Below are positions 1 through 6,334 of a DNA stretch of 8,148 nt, piece after piece. Position 1 is the first letter of the stretch; each line of letters begins with the position of its first letter. A model generated the notes under the pieces. It saw only the letters and a program-made list of their open reading frames with translations, searched no databases and was not told the origin of the DNA. The DNA comes from CAYRFE01 sp964539615 (GTDB lineage: Bacteria; Macinerneyibacteriota; Macinerneyibacteria; Macinerneyibacteriales; CAYRFE01), in the NCBI GenBank assembly GCA_964539615.1, contig CAZIJP010000125.1, positions 1 through 8,148 of the forward strand, written 5' to 3'. Made by a program: the position numbers and the translations under genes.

Positions 1-194
1 TGGGTTTCGGCGCTATAGGCCCGGGAGTCGGCGAAGGATTTGCAGCAGGTAAAGCGTGTGAAGGCGTGTCTAAACGTCCTGAAGAAAGCGGCCTTATCAC
101 CAGAACGATGCTTATCGGACAGGCAGTATCCGAATCTACCGGTATTTACTCGCTGGTAATATCGTTACTTTTAATATTTGTCGTAAAAGGCTGA
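1..194 (+). CDS. atpE: ATP synthase Fo subunit c, C-terminal part (5' end outside window)
   Basis: This is the C-terminal 63 residues of the proteolipid that forms the rotating c-ring of the ATP synthase in the inner membrane. The reading frame starts with the codon at base 3 and stops with TGA at 192-194. It shows the end of helix 1 (GFGAIGPGVGEGFAAGKA), the polar loop (KRPEESG) that contacts gamma and epsilon, and helix 2 (GQAVSESTGIYSLVISLLL). The ion-binding carboxylate is the Glu at 132-134. Compared with the Ilyobacter tartaricus c subunit (known family numbering), the positions equivalent to 32, 63, 65, 66, 67 and 70 are Glu (33-35), Val, Glu, Ser, Thr and Tyr. This is a sodium-type site with a second carboxylate in helix 1. 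Most of helix 1 and the start codon are missing because the window begins inside the gene. Identity is certain; ion specificity is inferred from the residues. Confidence 0.96.
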   Translation, partial: GFGAIGPGVGEGFAAGKACEGVSKRPEESGLITRTMLIGQAVSESTGIYSLVISLLLIFVVKG

Positions 195-211
195 TGCCGC
201 TTTAAACGGCA
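195..211 (+). promoter_or_regulatory. Small inverted repeat between atpE and atpF
   Basis: TGCCG (195-199) and CGGCA (207-211) are perfect inverted arms around a 7-base loop, directly after the atpE stop codon and before the atpF ribosome binding site (AGGAAAGGG, 212-220). Subunit c is needed in many more copies than subunit b, so a hairpin here could affect mRNA stability or relative translation. The stem is only 5 bp and there is no U-run, so it is not a convincing terminator. It could also be chance. Confidence 0.3.
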
Positions 212-230
212 AGGAAAGGGCGGCTCTCCC

Positions 231-839
231 ATGGAAGGAAGCACCAACCAAAATATAGTACGGAAAGTATATTCATTACGAATTATACCTGTCATTTTGA
301 CCGCATTTATGCTGAGTGCCTGTTCTGAAGGGACAACTGATATCGTCGGGTTAAATTTGACGTTATTCTTACAAGCCCTCAGTCTTGTGCTTGTTATTCT
401 TTTCATGAACAAGTTCGTATATAAAAAAATACTTAATATGCTTGACAAACGCCGTGATGAGATCGCGGGAAATATTAAGTCCGCCGAAGACCTTCGCGCT
501 GATGCGCAGAAATTGAAAGACGATTACGATGCAATGATCAAAGATGCCTATACAAAGGCTGACTCTATTCGCAAAGAAATCACCGAAGGCGCTCAGGCTG
601 ATAAAGCACGTATTGTCGAAGCCGGCCGTTTGGAACTCGAGCATATGAAGGTGAAGGCCGAGCAGGAACTTGCACTTGAGCTTTCAAAAGCAAAGTCTGA
701 ACTCATGAAATCGGTGGCCGACGTTTCCGTAAAGATAGCTTCAGCGATCCTCAAAGAAGAGATCGACGGAAAAAAGCATCAGAAAATGATCGATGCTGTG
801 ATCGGCAGTATCGGCGACGGTGAGAAGCGTGAAAAATAA
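231..839 (+). CDS. atpF: ATP synthase Fo subunit b, with predicted lipoprotein signal peptide
   Basis: Subunit b forms the peripheral stalk that holds the alpha/beta hexamer still against the rotor. Residues 41-60 are the membrane helix (NLTLFLQALSLVLVILFMNK), followed by FVYKKILNMLDKRRDEI and a long charged helix to about residue 190, as usual for this family. At 202 residues it is longer than the common 155-175. The extra part is N-terminal: a basic n-region (R11, K12, R17), a hydrophobic core (IIPVILTAFM) and the lipobox LSAC at 28-31, with Cys31 encoded at 321-323. This reads as a signal peptidase II site, so the mature protein would begin at Cys31 and carry a lipid anchor. ATG 231 is chosen because AGGAAAGGG lies 10 bases upstream. 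The next in-frame starts fall inside the hydrophobic core. The end overlaps atpH. Identity is very secure; lipidation is a prediction. Confidence 0.96.
   Translation: MEGSTNQNIVRKVYSLRIIPVILTAFMLSACSEGTTDIVGLNLTLFLQALSLVLVILFMNKFVYKKILNMLDKRRDEIAGNIKSAEDLRADAQKLKDDYDAMIKDAYTKADSIRKEITEGAQADKARIVEAGRLELEHMKVKAEQELALELSKAKSELMKSVADVSVKIASAILKEEIDGKKHQKMIDAVIGSIGDGEKREK
819..824 (+). promoter_or_regulatory. Weak ribosome binding site that favours the second GTG start of atpH
   Basis: Two in-frame GTG codons, at 820 and 829, can start atpH. GGTGAG at 819-824 sits 4 bases before the GTG at 829. Nothing purine-rich lies at a suitable distance before the GTG at 820. The site lies inside the 3' end of atpF, so translation of delta is probably coupled to that of b. 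Confidence 0.4.
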
Positions 840-1371
840 TCCGGTCATTGCGAAATATGCCGTAGCGTTATTTAATATCGCCATGGACAGAGGATCGATC
901 GACGAGGTGTCGGATCATTTACAGTCGATATCGGCTATTATCACATCTACACCTCAGATCATGGGTTTTTTGTTGAATCCTTCTATTGAAGACGATAAAA
1001 AATCAGAGGTCATGACCAAGACACTTCCTAAGAACGAAGCATCAAAGATCACCAAAAATTTTATTGACATTCTTCTGAAAAAAGGCCGTATCGCCGTATT
1101 TTGCGATATCGCTGAGGTTTTTGAAGAATACAGAAAATCGTTCAAGAATGAAAAGTCAGTTGCAGTAAAGACTGCATTACCGATGACGGATCAAGAGATC
1201 CTGAATTTAAAAACAGCATTTGAGAAAAAGTTAGATTGCACCGTTCATCTTGATATCCACAATGACCAGTCGCTTATCGGCGGGATCGTCGTGGAATGCG
1301 AAGGAAAGGTCTATGACGGCAGTGTCAGCGGATATCTTAACCGGATACATACTGCCCTGAGAGGTGAATAA
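829..1371 (+). CDS. atpH: ATP synthase F1 subunit delta
   Basis: Delta (the OSCP equivalent) sits on top of F1 and joins the alpha subunits to the b stalk. From GTG 829 the protein has 180 residues, the normal size. Family landmarks are the N-terminal NPVIAKYAVALFNIA helix (residues 4-18), FLLNPSI near 47-53, FIDILLKKGRI at 78-88 and the C-terminal SLIGGIVVECEGKVYDGSV at 148-166, the delta/OSCP signature region. The N-terminal helical domain binds alpha and the C-terminal part binds b. The start overlaps atpF by 11 bases (20 if the GTG at 820 is used, giving 183 residues). The ribosome binding site of atpA (GAGGTGA, 1361-1367) lies in its last codons. No unusual residues are evident. Confidence 0.94.
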   Translation: MKNNPVIAKYAVALFNIAMDRGSIDEVSDHLQSISAIITSTPQIMGFLLNPSIEDDKKSEVMTKTLPKNEASKITKNFIDILLKKGRIAVFCDIAEVFEEYRKSFKNEKSVAVKTALPMTDQEILNLKTAFEKKLDCTVHLDIHNDQSLIGGIVVECEGKVYDGSVSGYLNRIHTALRGE

Positions 1372-1374
1372 AGT

Positions 1375-2889
1375 ATGAAAATCAAAGTCGATGAATTGAA
1401 AGAGATCATTCAAAAAGAGATCGAAGGTTTCAAAAAAGAGACCGATGTATCCGAGGTCGGCACCGTCATTGAGGTCGGCGACGGTATCGCAAAGGTCTAT
1501 GGTCTGAAAAACGCTATGGCATCGGAACTCATTGAGTTTTCCACGGGCGTTATGGGTATCGCGTTCAATCTTGAGGAAAACACCGTCGGTGTGGTCGTGC
1601 TTGGCGACACCAGCGTCATCAAAGAAGGCGACAGCGCTAAGACTACCGGAAAGATCATGAGCACCAAAGTAGGTGATGTCATGCTCGGTCGTATCGTTGA
1701 TCCGCTCGGTAATCCGCTTGACGGAAAGGGCGATATCAAGACGGATAAATATTATCCGATCGAAAAGATCGCACCGGGTATCGTATACCGTCAACCGGTT
1801 AAAGAACCGTTGCAGACCGGTATCAAAGCTATAGACGCAATGATCCCGATCGGAAGAGGCCAACGCGAGCTTATCATCGGTGACCGTCAGACCGGTAAAA
1901 CAGCATTGGCGATCGATACTATCATTAATCAGAAAAATTCGGGTGTTATCTGCGTGTACGTAGCCATCGGACAGAAACGTTCTACCGTTGCTCGTATCGT
2001 TGATACCCTTAAAAAATACGGTGCAATGGATTATACCGTTGTGGTTGCGGCTACGGCGAGCGATCCTGCTCCAACCCAGTATATCGCACCGTATTCCGGT
2101 TGCGCAATAGCTGAATATTTCATGGATCTTGGCAAACATGTTCTTATCGTCTATGACGATCTATCCAAACAAGCGGTTGCTTACCGTGAAATGTCGCTTC
2201 TTCTTCGTCGTCCTCCGGGACGTGAAGCATATCCCGGCGATGTTTTCTATCTGCATTCGCGCCTTTTGGAACGCGCTGTTAAATTATCCGATGACAAGGG
2301 AGGCGGTTCTATCACCGCGTTGCCTATAATCGAGACACAGGCCGGCGACGTTTCAGCGTATATCCCCACAAACGTTATCTCTATCACCGACGGACAGATA
2401 TTCCTGAGCTCAGACCTGTTTTACGCAGGCGTGCGTCCGGCCATCAACGTCGGTATATCGGTATCCCGCGTCGGCGGAAATGCACAGATCAAAGCAATGA
2501 AACAAGTGGCAGGGCGTTTGCGTCTTGATATGGCGCAGTTCCGCGAACTTGAAGCGTTTGCTCAGTTCGGTGCTGATCTTGATAAATCCACCCAGGCTCA
2601 GCTCACACGTGGCGGACGTCTCGTTGAGATACTCAAACAGGGACAATACGTGCCTATGTCAGTAGAAGAGCAGATCGTTCAGATATATGCCGGTACCAAC
2701 GGTTACCTTGACACAATTCCCACCGAATCGGTCGGTGAATTCGGCACGGCTCTCCTTGACAGTGTCCGATCCCGTAAAAAATCGATACTTGATGCGATCA
2801 TGAAAGATAAATCTATCGGCGAAGGCGTAAAAAAAGAACTTGATACATTCATACAAGAGTTTGTAACGGAATTCATGGCAAAACGCTGA
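1375..2889 (+). CDS. atpA: ATP synthase F1 subunit alpha
   Basis: Alpha alternates with beta in the F1 hexamer and carries the non-catalytic nucleotide sites. The 504 residues match the usual 500-515. An N-terminal helix (1-25) is followed by the beta-barrel (about 26-95), the nucleotide-binding domain with P-loop GDRQTGKT at 169-176 and Walker B VLIVYDD at 256-262, and the C-terminal helical domain. The alpha/beta signature PAINVGISVSR is at 355-365. Its last residue, Arg365, is the arginine finger that reaches the beta catalytic site. The P-loop Gln (Q172) is typical of alpha rather than beta. ATG 1375 follows GAGGTGA by 7 bases and lies 3 bases after the atpH stop. All key residues are present. 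Confidence 0.98.
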   Translation: MKIKVDELKEIIQKEIEGFKKETDVSEVGTVIEVGDGIAKVYGLKNAMASELIEFSTGVMGIAFNLEENTVGVVVLGDTSVIKEGDSAKTTGKIMSTKVGDVMLGRIVDPLGNPLDGKGDIKTDKYYPIEKIAPGIVYRQPVKEPLQTGIKAIDAMIPIGRGQRELIIGDRQTGKTALAIDTIINQKNSGVICVYVAIGQKRSTVARIVDTLKKYGAMDYTVVVAATASDPAPTQYIAPYSGCAIAEYFMDLGKHVLIVYDDLSKQAVAYREMSLLLRRPPGREAYPGDVFYLHSRLLERAVKLSDDKGGGSITALPIIETQAGDVSAYIPTNVISITDGQIFLSSDLFYAGVRPAINVGISVSRVGGNAQIKAMKQVAGRLRLDMAQFRELEAFAQFGADLDKSTQAQLTRGGRLVEILKQGQYVPMSVEEQIVQIYAGTNGYLDTIPTESVGEFGTALLDSVRSRKKSILDAIMKDKSIGEGVKKELDTFIQEFVTEFMAKR

Positions 2890-2902
2890 ATGGGAAGTTG
2901 AT

Positions 2903-3742
2903 ATGGCTAACCTGAAAACAATACGCACGCGAATAGCAAGCGTACACAATACCAAGAAGATCACGAAGGCCATGAACATGGTCTCCGCTGCCAAGCTCAG
3001 AAAGACCGAGAAGCAGCTTATGGACCTTCGCCCGTATGCAAACGGTATCTCTGACCTGATCGTTCGGGTCAATTATCATATGCAGACCGAGCATCCTTTT
3101 TATGAGCAACGTAAGGAGGGTTCACCTCTCTACGTATTCATCACATCGGATAAAGGTCTTTGCGGTTCATTCAACAGTTATGTGATCAAGCGTGCCAAAG
3201 CATTACTTGCAAAGGACCCTAATGCAAAGGCCGTGCTCATAGGCAAGAACATACGCAATTATTTCAAACGGTTCGACATGCGGTCTGAAAAGGTCTATAC
3301 TGATGTTTTCAACACTGTTTCATTTGATTCCGCACAGGAAATTGCGAATTATCTTGCAGATCTGTATCTGAATGACCGTGCGATCAGAAATGTTATCATC
3401 GTCTATAACCGTTTTAAAAGTTCCGTTCTTTCCGAGACCACCGAAGAGATCTTTTTACCGCGCGTAAAGGATATTAAAGAACAAAAGGTTATCTATGAGA
3501 TCGAACCGGACACGTCTTCGATGCTTACGCAGCTCATGAAAGAATATTTGAAAGCTGAGATATACAGAATGCTTCTTGAATCGCTTACTAGCGAACACGG
3601 TGCCCGTATGGCAGCAATGGATGCGGCCACTGAAAATGCGGAAGAAATGATCAAAAAGCTCACGTTAAAAGCAAACCGCGAACGCCAGGCTGTAATTACG
3701 ACGGAAATTTCCGAAATAGTCGGCGGCGCAAACGCGTTATGA
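2903..3742 (+). CDS. atpG: ATP synthase F1 subunit gamma
   Basis: Gamma is the central shaft that couples c-ring rotation to catalysis. The 279 residues fall in the normal 280-300 range. Recognisable parts are the N-terminal coiled-coil helix (LKTIRTRIASVHNTKKITKA, residues 4-23, then MNMVSAAKLRK), the Rossmann-like middle with ITSDKGLCGSFN at 80-91, and the C-terminal helix with MAAMDAATENAEEMI at 236-250 and the family signature ITTEISEIVGGA at 265-276. ATG 2903 is 13 bases after the atpA stop. The upstream GGGAAG is only a modest ribosome binding site. A tiny ATG-GGA-AGT-TGA reading frame at 2890-2901 lies in the gap and could help reinitiation, but this is speculative. The stop lies just before the atpD binding site. 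Confidence 0.97.
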   Translation: MANLKTIRTRIASVHNTKKITKAMNMVSAAKLRKTEKQLMDLRPYANGISDLIVRVNYHMQTEHPFYEQRKEGSPLYVFITSDKGLCGSFNSYVIKRAKALLAKDPNAKAVLIGKNIRNYFKRFDMRSEKVYTDVFNTVSFDSAQEIANYLADLYLNDRAIRNVIIVYNRFKSSVLSETTEEIFLPRVKDIKEQKVIYEIEPDTSSMLTQLMKEYLKAEIYRMLLESLTSEHGARMAAMDAATENAEEMIKKLTLKANRERQAVITTEISEIVGGANAL

Positions 3743-3752
3743 TGGAGGCGTC

Positions 3753-5150
3753 ATGAACAAAGGCAGTATATTTAAGATCATAGGACCGGTTGTCGACGTT
3801 GTGTTTCCACCGGAACATTTACCGGCAATTTACAATGCGTTGAAGATCGAACGTAAAGATCAACCGGATCTCATTCTCGAAGTAGCTCAGCACCTCGGCG
3901 ATAATATCATCCGTGCGATCGCTATGACCACAACGGACGGATTACGCCGCGGCCAGGACGTTATCGATACAGGTCATCCTATATCAGTTCCGGTCGGCAA
4001 AGAAGTGCTCGGGCGTATCTTGAACGTCACCGGAAATCCGGTTGACGAACTCGGCGAAGTAAAGACCAAAGAACGCTGGCCGATCCATCGTCCCGCTCCG
4101 ACACTTGAAGAACAGAACACTTCCCGCGAAATACTTGAAACGGGTATCAAGGTCGTTGACCTTCTTGCTCCGTATCTCAAAGGCGGAAAGATCGGTCTGT
4201 TCGGCGGCGCAGGCGTCGGCAAAACAGTATTGATCATGGAGCTGATCCGTAATATAGCCACGGAACACGGCGGTTATTCAGTATTCGCGGGCGTAGGAGA
4301 GCGTACACGCGAAGGCAACGATCTCTGGCTTGAAATGAAAGAATCCGGCGTTCTGGCGAAAACGGCTCTTGTTTACGGTCAGATGAATGAACCTCCGGGA
4401 GCGCGTTTGCGTGTCGGTCTTAGCGGTTTGACCGTTGCCGAATACTTCCGCGATGTTGAAAATCAGGACGTTCTTTTGTTTATAGACAATATATTCCGTT
4501 TTACGCAGGCAGGCTCGGAAGTATCTGCATTGCTCGGGCGTATGCCTTCTGCGGTCGGTTATCAACCGAACCTTGCATCTGAGATGGGCACGCTTCAGGA
4601 GCGTATCACCTCCACCGTAAAAGGATCCATCACATCAGTGCAGGCCATTTACGTTCCGGCAGACGACCCGACGGACCCGGCTCCGGCAACCGCATTCTCA
4701 CATTTGGATGCTACGACAATGTTGTCGCGCCGTATCGTTGAGCTTGGTATCTATCCGGCAGTTGACCCGCTTGATTCAACATCACGTATCCTAGAGCCTG
4801 AAGTGGTAGGCCAGGAACATTATAATGTTGCCCGCGAAGTTCAGCGCGTATTACAGCGGTATAAAGAACTTCAGGATATCATTGCTATTCTCGGTATGGA
4901 AGAATTGTCCGAGGATGATAAACTTATCGTGGGACGCGCTCGCAGAATACAGCGGTTCCTGTCTCAACCGTTCTTTGTTGCTGAAGAATTTACCGGTCTT
5001 TCAGGCCGATATGTTGCTCTTAGCGATACAATAAAAGGTTTCCAGGAAATTGTTGCAGGCAAACATGATGATCTGCCTGAGCAAGCCTTCTACATGGTCG
5101 GCAGCATAGATGAAGCCCGTGAAAAAGGAGAAAAGCTGAAAAATGCCTAA
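3753..5150 (+). CDS. atpD: ATP synthase F1 subunit beta (catalytic)
   Basis: Beta carries the catalytic site that makes ATP from ADP and phosphate. The 465 residues are the normal length. Seen in order are the N-terminal barrel (1-80), P-loop GGAGVGKT at 151-158, GERTREGND at 182-190 with catalytic Glu183, Walker B LLFIDNI at 241-247, the alpha/beta signature PAVDPLDSTS at 335-344 and the C-terminal helical domain. The loop usually written DELSEED reads EELSEDD (383-389), a conservative change that keeps its acidic character. ATG 3753 has a strong GGAGG at 3744-3748, 4 bases upstream and just past the gamma stop. The end overlaps atpC by 8 bases. All catalytic residues are intact. Confidence 0.98.
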   Translation: MNKGSIFKIIGPVVDVVFPPEHLPAIYNALKIERKDQPDLILEVAQHLGDNIIRAIAMTTTDGLRRGQDVIDTGHPISVPVGKEVLGRILNVTGNPVDELGEVKTKERWPIHRPAPTLEEQNTSREILETGIKVVDLLAPYLKGGKIGLFGGAGVGKTVLIMELIRNIATEHGGYSVFAGVGERTREGNDLWLEMKESGVLAKTALVYGQMNEPPGARLRVGLSGLTVAEYFRDVENQDVLLFIDNIFRFTQAGSEVSALLGRMPSAVGYQPNLASEMGTLQERITSTVKGSITSVQAIYVPADDPTDPAPATAFSHLDATTMLSRRIVELGIYPAVDPLDSTSRILEPEVVGQEHYNVAREVQRVLQRYKELQDIIAILGMEELSEDDKLIVGRARRIQRFLSQPFFVAEEFTGLSGRYVALSDTIKGFQEIVAGKHDDLPEQAFYMVGSIDEAREKGEKLKNA

Positions 5151-5565
5151 TCCATTTCGCGTAAAAATAATACTGCCGAGCGGCTTGAAATACGACGGTG
5201 AGACCGATATGGCCATTTTAACCGGCCCTGAAGGTGAGCTTGCGATCGTACAGAACCATATCTCGTTTCTTTCGCCCGTAAGTATCTGTGCAGTCATCCT
5301 TTTTTCAGACCGCAATGAAAAAAAGATCTCGCATGTATATGCTACTACAGGCGGGATATGTGAGATGAAAAATGACAATTTGACATTATTATTGAAAACA
5401 GCCGAGCTTTCGGATGAGATCGATCTCGAACGAGCACGCAAGGCAAAAGACCGTGCTGAAAAACGATTGACAAATTCTCAGGATATTGATGTTCAGCGTG
5501 CACAAATAGCGCTCAGCAGAGCAGTGAACCGAATTACGATCGCTACCACTCATGGTAACGAATGA
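5143..5565 (+). CDS. atpC: ATP synthase F1 subunit epsilon
   Basis: Epsilon binds gamma and the c-ring and can inhibit ATP hydrolysis through its mobile C-terminal helices. The 140 residues include both domains: the N-terminal beta-sandwich (1-85, with TDMAILTGPEGELAIVQNH at 21-39) and the C-terminal helix pair (about 90-135). The second part contains IDLERARKAKDRAEKRL at 93-109, which fits the I(L)DxxRA ATP-binding motif described for Bacillus epsilon. Arginines also lie on the last helix (R119, R126, R130). ATG 5143 overlaps the end of atpD. AGGAG at 5126-5130 is rather far away (12 bases), so translation may rely on coupling. Its own 3' end overlaps the methyltransferase by 14 bases. Confidence 0.94.
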   Translation: MPNPFRVKIILPSGLKYDGETDMAILTGPEGELAIVQNHISFLSPVSICAVILFSDRNEKKISHVYATTGGICEMKNDNLTLLLKTAELSDEIDLERARKAKDRAEKRLTNSQDIDVQRAQIALSRAVNRITIATTHGNE

Positions 5566-6334
5566 TATTACCTGCGACGGGGTTGGGGGCATCTTTGCTT
5601 ATCAACCCCGCAAAGGTTTCCGTTTTTCTTCCGATTCGTTATTATTATATCTGACCGTTCCACAAAATAATTATCATTCTATACTTGAGATCGGTGCAGG
5701 TTCAGGCATTGTTTCTTTTTTACTGGCTCGACGTTATCCCGAAGCAACGGTCACGGCGGTCGAATTACAACACGAGATGTTTGATTGCTTATGCAAAGGC
5801 ATCGATAAAAACGATCTTCAGAAATCGGTAATTCCGCTGTTTGGCGACATTGATCCTATTATACTACCGGCTTCTTCAGCAGACACCAAACAGGCTCTCG
5901 TAAACGAGAGATCCTTTCCCGAATTGCCGGAAAACACGCTATATATTGATAAACCGTTTGACCTTATAGTCTGTAACCCGCCGTATCGTGCCGCAGGTTC
6001 GGGACGATTAAGCCCACATGAATCGAAAAACATCGCCGTATATGACGATAATCTTCCGCCTGAAAAGCTCTTTAAAGTGATACGTCGCCTGAGCGGCACA
6101 ACTACTACTATAGTAATAAGTTACACCCACGATAGACATGATGTGTATTTGCATGCCGCAATGGCCTATGATATTTATCCGACAATGATCAGATCGTATA
6201 TGATCGCATCGGGAACTATGATCACGGTGACATCGTTCTCACGAGTACGGTCAGAACTGCCGGAACATCGGCTGATCGTTGAAAATGTCTGGAAAGCGGA
6301 TGTTGCCGCGTTATATGAAAGGGGAACTACATGA
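5552..6334 (+). CDS. N6-adenine methyltransferase of the TrmN6/YfiC type, probably acting on tRNA
   Basis: This is a class I S-adenosylmethionine-dependent methyltransferase of 260 residues. The N-terminal stretch YQPRKGFRFSSDSLLL (17-32) matches the conserved start of the TrmN6 (YfiC) family, which methylates N6 of A37 in tRNA1(Val) in E. coli. Motif I, ILEIGAGSG (44-52), binds the cofactor. The acidic residue after the second strand is Glu71 in AVELQ. NPPY (142-145) is the catalytic motif of N6-adenine methyltransferases. GRLSPHESKNIAVYDD (151-166) fits the loop after NPPY. The stretch between motif I and NPPY (about 100-135) seems longer than usual. ATG 5552 is the only reasonable start. 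It overlaps atpC by 14 bases and has no clear ribosome binding site, so coupling is likely. The exact RNA target cannot be read from the sequence; a protein or other RNA substrate remains possible. Confidence 0.82.
   Translation: MVTNDITCDGVGGIFAYQPRKGFRFSSDSLLLYLTVPQNNYHSILEIGAGSGIVSFLLARRYPEATVTAVELQHEMFDCLCKGIDKNDLQKSVIPLFGDIDPIILPASSADTKQALVNERSFPELPENTLYIDKPFDLIVCNPPYRAAGSGRLSPHESKNIAVYDDNLPPEKLFKVIRRLSGTTTTIVISYTHDRHDVYLHAAMAYDIYPTMIRSYMIASGTMITVTSFSRVRSELPEHRLIVENVWKADVAALYERGTT

Noticed and set aside
1231..2139. 302-codon open frame on the minus strand, antisense to atpA
   Set aside because: It lies wholly opposite atpH/atpA, which are certain genes. Its translation has no recognisable domain, and long antisense frames are expected opposite conserved genes with strong codon bias.
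2890..2901. Mini open frame ATG-GGA-AGT-TGA before atpG
   Set aside because: Three codons in a 13-base gap can easily arise by chance. It is mentioned only as a possible reinitiation aid.
5001..5441. 146-codon minus-strand open frame opposite atpD/atpC
   Set aside because: It is a shadow of two well-supported genes with intact motifs, and no promoter or binding site supports it.
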